Shown piece by piece: positions 1-5,557 of a stretch of 5,559 nt of DNA; within the stretch, counting starts at the first letter, position 1; each line of letters starts with the position of its first letter. The notes under the pieces were generated by a model. That model had not been told where the DNA came from, made no database searches, and saw only the letters and a list, made by a program, of their open reading frames with translations. Position numbers and translations under genes: made by a program. This stretch comes from Planctomycetaceae bacterium (lineage in GTDB: Bacteria; Planctomycetota; Planctomycetia; Pirellulales; Thermoguttaceae): the NCBI GenBank assembly GCA_015062085.1, contig SUVI01000198.1, positions 1-5,559 of the forward strand, given 5' to 3'.

Positions 1-1
1 C

Positions 2-676
2 GGCACGCGCGATTGGATCGCCGGCTGGATGGACAAAAACCGCGTCGGCACGAAGGACTACATCGGCTACGAAAACTCTGCGTTTGAGGAAATGAAGACT
101 GTCGCGGAATCGCTCTTCAACCAGATGGATCCGAACAGTCCCATGAGCGAAGATTTCACCGATGAAGAGCGTGCCCAAATGCGTGCGGAACTCGGCTCGG
201 TCACCGACCTCTTGGCGGCCGAAGCGGCGCTGGCTCAACCTCGCACTGCGTACGTGGAGTCGGTGGAACTGCGCAAACTCCGCTGGAAGTCCAACGGAAA
301 GAACCTCCGCGATGTCGAAGACCGTGACGGAAACGAAGTCAAAGAAGTCCTTCAGTACACGATCGACGGCGTGGATCCTGCCGGCCTGACAGCCTACTCG
401 AAGAACTGCCTGAAGTGCCACCAGTTCTACGGCTATCCGAAGCAGCCGGGGCACAGCGGTCCGGATCTGACGGCGTACGCGTCGAAAGAGTGGACGATGC
501 GCGTCATTGAAGATGCGTCGAAATTCTACGACAAAAACACGATGACCGTCTTCCACGCAGAACCGGAAGGCTCACCGAACAATCTCATGACTCCGCTGGA
601 GATCGAGGTCGTCGCGGCTTGGCTGACCGAAGGAAACCTGAAGAAAGAAGACGCACCGGCAGAAAACGCCCAATAG
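2..676 (+). CDS. C-type cytochrome, C-terminal part (5' end outside window)
   Basis: The reading frame is open to the left edge, and the upstream codons read GTRDWIAGW, so the ATG at 29 is probably internal and the true start lies outside the window. Counting from that Met, a heme-attachment motif CLKCH lies at residues 127-131 (covalent heme through both Cys, His as axial ligand). Downstream come 'SGPDLTAYASKEW' and 'NLMTPLEIEVVAAWL', where Met187 is the likely second heme ligand. The 'RDWI' segment near the edge resembles the end of an earlier heme-c domain, suggesting a protein with at least two such domains. This arrangement recalls the c-type subunit of planctomycete quinol:cytochrome c reductase complexes, acting in electron transfer outside the cytoplasmic membrane. 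That assignment is from memory of the family; a generic periplasmic multiheme cytochrome is the alternative. About 55 charged residues precede the CxxCH. The tail after residue 200 is short and hydrophilic, with no membrane anchor. Confidence 0.75.
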   Translation, partial: GTRDWIAGWMDKNRVGTKDYIGYENSAFEEMKTVAESLFNQMDPNSPMSEDFTDEERAQMRAELGSVTDLLAAEAALAQPRTAYVESVELRKLRWKSNGKNLRDVEDRDGNEVKEVLQYTIDGVDPAGLTAYSKNCLKCHQFYGYPKQPGHSGPDLTAYASKEWTMRVIEDASKFYDKNTMTVFHAEPEGSPNNLMTPLEIEVVAAWLTEGNLKKEDAPAENAQ

Positions 677-690
677 TCTGATCTACCCCT

Positions 691-738
691 GCGGCCCGGC
701 ACTCTTTCACGTTCGAAAAAATGCCGGGCCGCTTTTTT
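691..738 (+). terminator. Strong intrinsic terminator of the cytochrome gene
   Basis: A perfect 11-bp GC-rich stem is formed by GCGGCCCGGCA (691-701) and TGCCGGGCCGC (722-732), followed at once by six T (733-738). It begins 14 bases after the TAG stop at 674-676. The 20-base loop contains a smaller TTTC/GAAA pairing. The T-run lies only on the plus-strand side, so it should mainly stop the cytochrome transcript rather than the convergent minus-strand gene. Confidence 0.9.
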
Positions 739-824
739 ATGGCTCAAGCTCTTACGGGTGACTCAAGATCCTGACGAGAAAATACCCAAATAGAAAATCA
801 CAGCCGACACCGACGCCGGATTTT

Positions 825-1595
825 TTAACGGTTTCTGCGTCCGATCTCAAGCACACGGTCAATGATCTCGTCCGTCAATTCAAATTCCGGCTGATTCGGC
901 ATGCCTTCCCAAATGACTCCGCCGTACATCGGCTCGATGAGGATCGCGTGCGGGATTCCCCAGACTTTCAGAGCGTTCGCACAGCGTCTCTCCGTGTCGA
1001 TGGCGACAAAATGCTTGAGATCCTTTCCTTTCAGGTCACCGGGCATTTCGTCGATCGCTTTCCGGTCCGTCTCGCAGATAGAGATGACGACCAGCTCGTC
1101 CCCGTACTTTTCCGCCCAGTGATCCAGCATTTTCAGCGAACGGCGGCACGGCGGGCACCAGGTCGCCCAGACTTCGATGAGGACGAATTTCCCCTTCAGA
1201 TCCGGCGGCGCGGCTCCGTACCATTCCTGGTATTTCAGAAAATCGTTCAGACGCTCCACAGCGGAGATCTCGGCCGTCTCGTCCGTTTCGGGAATGAGCT
1301 CACCTTTTTCGTTCAGACGCGGTACCTGCAGGAAAAGGAAGGAGTCCGCGTAGAGTCCCTTCATCCGTTTTCGCGCACCCGGAGCCTCAAACGGGGAACT
1401 TTCGACCTGAAGCGCCTCTTTTCCTTCATGTCCTGGCATGAGCATCGGTCCTTCGACCGTTTCTGTGCCCTCTGCCGCACAGAACGCACTTTCCCCAAAC
1501 ACACCTTCCCAAAACGTACTGCCGCAAAACACGCCGCTCGCCAAGAACGCCGAGGTCAGCAGAGTACCGCACTTTCCCGATCGAAGAAATCGCAT
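825..1595 (-). CDS. Exported TlpA/ResA-like thiol-disulfide oxidoreductase
   Basis: This is a 256-residue protein. The N-terminus has a basic start (MRFLRSGK) and a hydrophobic run around residues 11-23, consistent with Sec export; cleavage near AFCAA (37-41) is possible. Cys24 follows GVF, which is not a good lipobox. The thioredoxin-like domain occupies roughly residues 130-255: 'GKFVLIEVWATWCPPC' with the redox pair Cys147/Cys150, and the cis-proline site GIP with Pro215. TlpA/ResA-type proteins reduce or exchange disulfides outside the cytoplasmic membrane, for instance on apocytochromes c during heme attachment. The substrate here is unknown. The frame stays open upstream to 2054, but that extension overlaps the phosphatase gene in another frame and would bury the signal peptide. 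The ATG at 1595 has a well-placed AGGAG, so I chose it. Residues 42-120 have no recognised domain. The gene converges on the cytochrome gene, which makes a maturation role attractive but unproven. Confidence 0.88.
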   Translation of the reverse strand: MRFLRSGKCGTLLTSAFLASGVFCGSTFWEGVFGESAFCAAEGTETVEGPMLMPGHEGKEALQVESSPFEAPGARKRMKGLYADSFLFLQVPRLNEKGELIPETDETAEISAVERLNDFLKYQEWYGAAPPDLKGKFVLIEVWATWCPPCRRSLKMLDHWAEKYGDELVVISICETDRKAIDEMPGDLKGKDLKHFVAIDTERRCANALKVWGIPHAILIEPMYGGVIWEGMPNQPEFELTDEIIDRVLEIGRRNR

Positions 1596-1600
1596 TTTTT

Positions 1601-1605
1601 CTCCT
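1601..1605 (-). promoter_or_regulatory. Ribosome binding site of the TlpA-like gene
   Basis: On the minus strand AGGAG stands 5 bases before the ATG at 1595-1593 (AGGAGAAAAAATG). This decides for the 256-residue protein over the much longer open frame. The kinase gene has almost the same leader (GGAGAAAAAATG), which supports both start choices. Confidence 0.8.
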
Positions 1606-1625
1606 CGCCTGCTAAAATAAAGTTT

Positions 1626-1649
1626 AAAAAATCCAAATGTTCCCTTTGG
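1626..1649 (-). terminator. Weak terminator-like hairpin between phosphatase and TlpA-like genes
   Basis: Read on the minus strand, CCAAA (1649-1645) pairs with TTTGG (1637-1633) around a 7-base loop. One A follows, then six T (1631-1626). The stem has only 5 bp with two G:C pairs, so termination, if real, is likely partial. It lies in the 134-bp gap after the phosphatase stop and before the next ribosome binding site. It may be chance in an A/T-rich stretch. Confidence 0.25.
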
Positions 1650-1669
1650 GTTCCCCACTGAATGTCCGG

Positions 1670-1720
1670 CGTAAAGGCAGTCTGCGCGTAAAGGCAGTCT
1701 GCGCGTAAAGGCAGTCTGCG
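1670..1720. repeat. Three perfect 17-bp tandem repeats
   Basis: The unit CGTAAAGGCAGTCTGCG occurs at 1670-1686, 1687-1703 and 1704-1720 with no mismatch. Its inner part GGCAGTCTG occurs again at 1737-1745, inside the last codons of the phosphatase gene (minus strand). The array may therefore have grown from the 3' end of that gene by slippage or duplication. The unit is not a multiple of three and lies between genes. I see no strong hairpin in it and assign no function. Confidence 0.95.
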
Positions 1721-1729
1721 TGAAGACTT

Positions 1730-2407
1730 TCAGCGGGCAGTCTGTCGATCCAGCAAGGGGGCGAGCTCCATCGGCAAGTGGATGATGAAACGCGCACCGG
1801 CGTCTCGCAATTCTTCCTCCGGGCGGAATCCCCAAGTCACACCGACCGAAACGAACCCCGCATTTTGGGCAGTCTCCATGTCCGTAGCCGTGTCGCCGAC
1901 GTAAAGGATCTCCTCCGGTCTCGCGCCCCAGCGTTCCATGATCCAAAGCCCGCCGGCCGGATCGGGTTTCTTCGGGATCACGCCGTCTTTTTGGCCTACG
2001 ACTTCCTCGAAAGTCCAGTTCGCGAGCAGTTTTTCGACGCATCGGGCCGTACATTCCGCGGGTTTGTTCGAGAAGACCGCCTTTTTGACTCCGCGTGCCG
2101 TCAGCGTGTCCAAAAGTTCCGGGATCCCCGGGTAGGGGCGAGTCTTTCGGTCCCAGCCGACGGCATAAGCATCGACGTAGAGCTGGAGAGTCTGCGCGAG
2201 AGCCTGCGGATCTTTCCGTGCGTTTTCCGGCAGGATCCGCTCCATGAGCGTTCGGACGCCGTCGCCGACAAAGTATCGGTAATCCGCGACAGGATGGATC
2301 GGGAATCCCATTTTTTCAAGAGCCTCGTTCGCACAGTCGGCAATGTCCGTCAAAGAATCGAGCAGCGTGCCGTCCAAATCAAAAATGACTCCCTGAAAAT
2401 TCGCCAT
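1730..2407 (-). CDS. gph: HAD-superfamily hydrolase, phosphoglycolate phosphatase (Gph) type
   Basis: This 225-residue cytoplasmic protein has all four HAD signatures. Motif I is DLDGT (nucleophile Asp10, acid/base Asp12). Motif II is the Ser in VFSNKP (Ser113). Motif III is the Lys in KKPDP (Lys147). Motif IV is GDTATD (Asp172 and Asp176, Mg2+ binding). The alpha-helical cap between about residues 15 and 90 fits subclass IA. Family members remove phosphate from 2-phosphoglycolate, made during DNA repair or oxygenase side reactions. Related enzymes act on other small sugar phosphates or pyrophosphate, so the substrate is not certain. The start at 2407 gives the compact MANFQGVIFDLDG beginning. 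Its nearest good Shine-Dalgarno, AGGAG at 2424-2420, is rather far at 12 bases. ATGs at 2434 and 2443 are in frame but have weaker leaders and add residues before the domain. It lies 92 bp after the kinase gene in the same direction. Confidence 0.88.
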   Translation of the reverse strand: MANFQGVIFDLDGTLLDSLTDIADCANEALEKMGFPIHPVADYRYFVGDGVRTLMERILPENARKDPQALAQTLQLYVDAYAVGWDRKTRPYPGIPELLDTLTARGVKKAVFSNKPAECTARCVEKLLANWTFEEVVGQKDGVIPKKPDPAGGLWIMERWGARPEEILYVGDTATDMETAQNAGFVSVGVTWGFRPEEELRDAGARFIIHLPMELAPLLDRQTAR

Positions 2408-2499
2408 GGCTCCCGATCTCTCCTTTCTCACCATTCTTTCCATTCAAAATCCAAACCGCCGCAGAAACCACCGGGCGAAATGCCGAGTTTCCCGCCGGG

Positions 2500-4581
2500 T
2501 CAAAGTACCAAAAGCGCCAAAATGAGCAGCGCGGCAAAAATCGCGACCGTGACGCCAAGGACGAAGGTCAGTTCCTTTTTCTTCCGTTCGGCCCGCTTTC
2601 CCGCGCCGGACACCGAGGAGGTACCCGACTGCGAAACGGAAGAGGCGCTGCCATTCCCATTTGACGCGGTCCCCGCCCCGGCACGCTTCACCGCGGAATT
2701 TCCCTGCAGAGCGGCAGCAGGACGACTCGCGGTCTGGAAATCGCTTCCGGCCCCAAAATTCAGAGAGGCCAAGGCATTCGCGCTCTGTTTCGATCCGCTT
2801 CCAGCGTTTTCGCCGGCACTTCCCTGACTCAAAAAGTCCATCAGCGCGGCATCCTGCTTCGGATCCTTTTTCTGGATCCTGCTGGACTTCCCAAGGCGTG
2901 AGGCCGAAGCAGCCCCGGCAGTCTCCCCGCCAGCGTTCCCGCCAGCGTTCCGATTTGCGGAACTCCCCTGCGCGAGCTTCTCAAGATCCACCGTCGAAGC
3001 TCCGGAAGCGGCAGGATCCTCTTTACTCGCGGGAGAGGCAGCCCCGAAAGAAGGATCGGAAGGCGCTTTCCCCTTTTTCTGTGTACGCAGTCCCCAGCCG
3101 CGTCCCAGCCACTCCTGCGCCGCAGTTCCGAAACGCTGCGCCATCTGCATCAGCTCGGGCTGGCCGTTTTTCGAGCTTCCTTTTCCTGCCGTTCGTTTGG
3201 AAACGGGATTCCCCCCGGAACTCTGACTGGGCGCAGACGCAGCGGCGGACTCCTCCGTCCGTCCCAGAGAAGCGAGACGCGCGATCTCTCCGAGCGATTC
3301 CAGCTCTTTCTGCGCATCTTCCTGCAGCTCGCCGCGAGCTTGGGCATCCGAGGAATCCTTCTTGCGCTGAAGCGACGAAAGCGTGCCGGTGAAACCTTCG
3401 ACCTTCTGTCCGTGCTCGAGCAGAAAACGCGTCAGATCATCCGCGACTTCTTCCGCGCTCTGCTGCCGGTCATTCGGGTCTTTCGCCATCATTTTCCAGC
3501 AGATCTCCGCAAGCTCATCCGGAACTTCCGGACGTTCATCCTGAATGCGCGGCGGCATGCGTTTCTGGTGTGCGGCGATGCGCTGCGCCAGCGTTCCCTC
3601 CGGGAACGGAACTCTTCCGAGAAGCAGGTAGTAGAGCGTGCAGCCGAGACCATAAATATCAGCGCGCGCGTCCACATTGTGACTGTTTCGCGCCTGTTCC
3701 GGAGCCAGATAGTCGGCCGTCCCGAGCACATTTTCATCGTATGCGAGCGTCAGAGAGGCCCGTTTTTCGTCCGTGAACCGCGCAAGACCAAGATCCAGAA
3801 CGTGCACATTGTCCTCTTTGTCCACGAGCAGGTTCGCCGGCTTCATGTCGCGGTGGATCAATCCCGCAAGATGCGCGTGATGCAGTCCCAGCGCCGCCTG
3901 CCGAATGTGCTTTGCCGCCCGGTAAATGTCCATGGGACCGTTTGCTTTCACGTAGGAGAGGAGGTCGGGACCGTCGACGAATTCCATGACGAGATAGTGG
4001 ATGTTCTCGCCCTCTTTATCCACGTCGTATGCCCGTACGATATTCGGATGATCGAGCGCTGCGACCGCTTGTGCTTCCAAAAGAAAGCGTTCCAGATAGG
4101 AAGAATCCGTCGTGACGCGGCTTTTCGGCAGGACTTTGATCGCGACCTGCCGTTCCAAAAGCGTGTGGACCGCAAGATAAACGCTGCTCATTCCGCCCGC
4201 GCCGATCGCTCGGAGCAATTTGTATTTGCCGAGGAAGAAACCTTTGTATTTGCCGATAAAAAAGTTATCCGACTGCCACTGTGTAATGTACCCGTTTTCG
4301 ATCAGCCAATCCGCAAACGCGTGCGGATCCTCTGCCCGGTCCACTGTGGGCGCCTCGCTCATCTCGCCGGAGATCTCATCTTCTGCAGAGACGCCGTCCC
4401 CATCGGACGCATCGGCCGGCGACGTTTCCTCGATCCCATCCGGAGCCTCAGGACCATCCTGTCCGTCCGACTCTAAAGTTTCCAGCCACTTCGCATGAAT
4501 GTCGTTCAGTTGTTCCCTGCTTTCAAAGAGACGCGACTTTTCAAGCATGGCAAGGAAATCTGTCATGACCACTTCAGCCAT
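2500..4581 (-). CDS. Hanks-type serine/threonine protein kinase, C-terminally membrane-anchored
   Basis: This is a 693-residue protein. A helical start (1-36) and an acidic linker (about 37-85) precede 'WLIENGYIT' (92-100), a segment I associate with planctomycete kinases. The kinase domain spans about 120-390: glycine loop [10 protein letters not shown] (126-135), Lys149 in VAIK, probable helix-C Glu169, catalytic loop HRDMKPAN (243-250) with Asp245, DLG in place of DFG (263-265) and APE (293-295). All catalytic residues are present, so it should be active. Residues about 400-670 are rich in Ala, Ser, Gly and Lys with no recognised domain. Residues about 671-690 form a hydrophobic membrane helix after a KRAERKKKE basic stretch, and the protein ends there with no external sensor domain. 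It would therefore be a tail-anchored kinase facing the cytoplasm. I chose the ATG at 4581 because GGAG lies 5 bases upstream; the ATG at 4614 would add 11 residues that include this leader. The phosphatase gene follows on the same strand. Targets are unknown. Confidence 0.93.
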   Translation of the reverse strand: MAEVVMTDFLAMLEKSRLFESREQLNDIHAKWLETLESDGQDGPEAPDGIEETSPADASDGDGVSAEDEISGEMSEAPTVDRAEDPHAFADWLIENGYITQWQSDNFFIGKYKGFFLGKYKLLRAIGAGGMSSVYLAVHTLLERQVAIKVLPKSRVTTDSSYLERFLLEAQAVAALDHPNIVRAYDVDKEGENIHYLVMEFVDGPDLLSYVKANGPMDIYRAAKHIRQAALGLHHAHLAGLIHRDMKPANLLVDKEDNVHVLDLGLARFTDEKRASLTLAYDENVLGTADYLAPEQARNSHNVDARADIYGLGCTLYYLLLGRVPFPEGTLAQRIAAHQKRMPPRIQDERPEVPDELAEICWKMMAKDPNDRQQSAEEVADDLTRFLLEHGQKVEGFTGTLSSLQRKKDSSDAQARGELQEDAQKELESLGEIARLASLGRTEESAAASAPSQSSGGNPVSKRTAGKGSSKNGQPELMQMAQRFGTAAQEWLGRGWGLRTQKKGKAPSDPSFGAASPASKEDPAASGASTVDLEKLAQGSSANRNAGGNAGGETAGAASASRLGKSSRIQKKDPKQDAALMDFLSQGSAGENAGSGSKQSANALASLNFGAGSDFQTASRPAAALQGNSAVKRAGAGTASNGNGSASSVSQSGTSSVSGAGKRAERKKKELTFVLGVTVAIFAALLILALLVL

Positions 4582-4586
4582 TTTTT

Positions 4587-4590
4587 CTCC
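4587..4590 (-). promoter_or_regulatory. Ribosome binding site of the kinase gene
   Basis: On the minus strand GGAG is separated from the ATG at 4581 by five A (GGAGAAAAAATG). It fixes the start at MAEVVMTD rather than at the in-frame ATG at 4614, which has no comparable leader. Confidence 0.75.
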
Positions 4591-4713
4591 ACCGGAAATG
4601 CTACACTCAAACACTTTATCCAGATACGCCGATTCCCCAGATCACGTGCATCCGGATCCCAAGCGGCAGGCGGCGCTGGGACTTTCCCCGATGTCCGCCG
4701 CGCTGCGGATTCC

Positions 4714-4742
4714 AATATACCAGATTTTACTCAAAATTTCCA
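4714..4742 (-). promoter_or_regulatory. Candidate sigma70-type promoter for the kinase gene
   Basis: On the minus strand TATATT (4719-4714) matches the -10 consensus in five of six bases. It is preceded by TGG, an extended -10 (TGn). TGGAAA (4742-4737), 17 bases further up, matches four of six -35 bases. Transcription would start near 4706, leaving a leader of about 125 bases before the ATG. The AT-rich island at about 4768-4800 lies upstream and could act as an UP-like element. This is pattern matching only. Confidence 0.35.
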
Positions 4743-4757
4743 GTGGGAAATCCCACT
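4742..4757. promoter_or_regulatory. 16-bp palindrome at the candidate kinase promoter
   Basis: The arms AGTGGGA (4742-4748) and TCCCACT (4751-4757) are perfect inverted repeats separated by AA. The site touches the outer edge of the proposed -35 element on the side away from the gene. This shape and place suit a dimeric regulator, but I recognise no known operator. Confidence 0.4.
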
Positions 4758-4877
4758 TTCAGCCAAAATTCTCTAAAAAAAATTAAAATTTTTAAAAATA
4801 TTCGCCATTTTCCGAAAATTCTGCGTGACCACGCCTTGCAAGATCCGAAAAGAAGGCGAGCCCCCTACCGACACAGT

Positions 4878-4902
4878 GAGACGGTGAGTTCGGGCCCGTC
4901 TC
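4878..4902. repeat. Solitary hairpin with the same arms as the 28-bp array
   Basis: GAGACGG (4878-4884) pairs perfectly with CCGTCTC (4896-4902) around an 11-base loop. The left side GAGACGGTG (4878-4886) is identical to part of array unit 2, and CGTCTC is the right arm in every unit. It may be a divergent outlying copy with an enlarged loop. No T-run follows, so it is not a typical terminator. Confidence 0.5.
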
Positions 4903-4945
4903 TCATTCGGCGTAATGTCCGTGAAAAAAGGCACGAAAACATTCC

Positions 4946-4960
4946 ACCGCCTGCGGCGGT
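4946..4960. repeat. Small perfect hairpin just before the array
   Basis: ACCGCC (4946-4951) and GGCGGT (4955-4960) form a 6-bp all-but-one G:C stem with a TGC loop. The right arm GGCGGT also occurs inside array units 1 and 3. With the following CCCCTTT it may be the remnant of a shortened unit. Confidence 0.4.
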
Positions 4961-4967
4961 CCCCTTT

Positions 4968-5225
4968 GGGAGGCGGTGCGTCTCGCGTCGCTTTTGGGAG
5001 ACGGTGCGTCTCGCGTCGCTTTTGGGAGGCGGTGCGTCTCGCGTCGCTTTTGGGAGGCGGCGCGTCTCGCGTCGCTTTTAGGAGGCGTCGCGTCTCGCGT
5101 CGCTTTTAGGAGGCGTCGCGTCTCGCGTCGCTTTTGGGAGGCGTCGCGTCTCGCGTCGCTTTTGGGAGTCGGCACGTCTCGCGTCGCTTTTAGGAGTCGG
5201 CACGTCTCGCGTCGCTTTTAGGAGT
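4968..5225. repeat. Nine 28-bp tandem units plus a 6-base partial unit
   Basis: Units start at 4968, 4996, 5024, 5052, 5080, 5108, 5136, 5164 and 5192, all exactly 28 bp; AGGAGT at 5220-5225 begins a tenth. Each ends with the invariant 17-base core CGTCTCGCGTCGCTTTT, identical in all nine. The preceding 11 bases vary (for example GGGAGGCGGTG, AGGAGGCGTCG, GGGAGTCGGCA), with neighbouring units most alike, as expected from local duplication. In units 1-7, GAGGCG or GAGACG can pair with CGTCTC around a 3-base loop; units 8 and 9 carry one mismatch. It is not a CRISPR array, since the variable part is too short and too similar. Since 28 is not a multiple of three, the open frames across it are a by-product of composition. 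Each unit has a CGTCTC hexamer. Confidence 0.97.
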
Positions 5226-5332
5226 TTCTGTATTCAAGTCAAGGGGGTAAATTGTCAAAATTTTAATTATTTTAAAAATTTACCTTTTTGCTTGGTTCAG
5301 CATTCAAGCTGGGAAGTATTTTCCACAGGGGA
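5226..5332 (-). ncRNA. Candidate guide RNA region of the IS110-family element
   Basis: Going 3' from the transposase stop on the minus strand, three stem-loops can form in succession. The first joins TTCC-CAG and CTG-GGAA arms at 5309-5328, with one bulged base. The second joins GCTTG and CAAGC at 5290-5294 and 5305-5309. The third joins GGTAAATT (5246-5253) and AATTTACC (5277-5284). In the IS1111 group of this family, the noncoding RNA that selects target and donor DNA lies downstream of the transposase gene, which fits the position and the roughly 100-base length. Stems 1 and 2 share base 5309, so their ends compete by one pair. Guide loops were not identified. Confidence 0.35.
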
Positions 5333-5557
5333 TCAGGTCAAGGACGAATGGGGCTTGGACTGATTTTCTCCCCAGTGCTGGCCGGTTTTGAGCATTTGAT
5401 TCACGATCGTGATCAATTTGCGGATGCAAGCGATTTTCAACTGGCAGCCGGTCAGTCCACGACTCTGGAGGCGGGCCGCGAAGGCTTTGATCGTCGGATT
5501 GTATCGCATCGCAATGGTGATTGGCGTGTACAATCCTCGCTTCAGACCGTAACGTCC
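5333..5557 (-). CDS. IS110-family transposase, C-terminal 74 residues (N-terminal part outside window)
   Basis: The visible end reads GRYGLKRGLYTPITIAMRYN and continues with PTIKAFAARLQSRG and KIACIRKLITIVNQMLKTGQHW. This is the typical closing part of IS110/IS116/IS902 transposases, whose usual form is 'KRG...LRRALY..A..A.R.NP.I..FY.RL..RGK......A.MRKLL.ILNA.L..G..W'. These are DEDD/serine recombinases guided by an element-encoded RNA. The RuvC-like domain and the catalytic serine region lie to the right of the window, so I cannot say whether the enzyme is intact. An in-frame TTG at 5533-5531 is internal and not a start. The stop is TGA at 5335-5333, preceded by a short hydrophilic tail. The gene is oriented like the kinase but is separated from it by about 750 bases. 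Confidence 0.9.
   Translation of the reverse strand, partial: GRYGLKRGLYTPITIAMRYNPTIKAFAARLQSRGLTGCQLKIACIRKLITIVNQMLKTGQHWGENQSKPHSSLT

Larger units (their letters stand above)
4582..4967. other. Non-coding region upstream of the kinase
   Basis: No open frame here has a credible leader, composition or family resemblance. Short plus-strand frames beginning at 4495, 4499 and 4743 cross regulatory-looking DNA and end in low-complexity sequence. Apart from the promoter, palindrome and hairpins listed separately, there is an AT-rich island at about 4768-4800 with runs of A and T, probably intrinsically bent. The rest, 4801-4877, shows nothing I can name. Confidence 0.6.

Noticed and set aside
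739..824. Terminator or small gene between the convergent cytochrome and TlpA-like genes
   Set aside because: On the minus strand, the bases after the TAA at 827-825 give only 3-bp stems without a proper T-run, and no open frame of note is present.
1596..2054. N-terminal extension of the TlpA-like frame
   Set aside because: It overlaps the phosphatase in another frame, crosses the 17-bp repeats and would place the signal peptide in mid-protein. The ATG at 1595 has a good ribosome binding site.
2408..2499. Possible terminator between kinase and phosphatase
   Set aside because: GC-rich bases near 2470-2500 give only a 4-bp stem and there is no T-run on the minus strand.
1778..2827. 349-codon plus-strand open frame spanning the phosphatase and kinase 3' end
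   Set aside because: It runs antisense through two well-supported genes and the gap between them, with no recognisable domain.
3340..4476. 378-codon open frame on the plus strand opposite the kinase
   Set aside because: It is exactly antisense to the conserved kinase domain, has no ribosome binding site and resembles no family. It is a composition shadow of a GC-rich gene.
4903..5221. Repeat-encoded proteins in several frames over the 28-bp array
   Set aside because: A repeat length not divisible by three, without stop codons, is open in several frames at once. There are no plausible start signals, and the peptides are only Arg/Ser-rich repeats.
4968..5225. CRISPR array
   Set aside because: The conserved part is 17 bases and the variable part 11 bases with only a few differences between units. 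Real spacers are longer and unrelated to each other, and no cas gene is present.
4781..5268. 12-bp inverted match AATTAAAATTTT (4781-4792) with 5257-5268
   Set aside because: Both sites lie in A/T-only low-complexity islands, where such a match is expected by chance. It does not extend further and does not mark IS ends.
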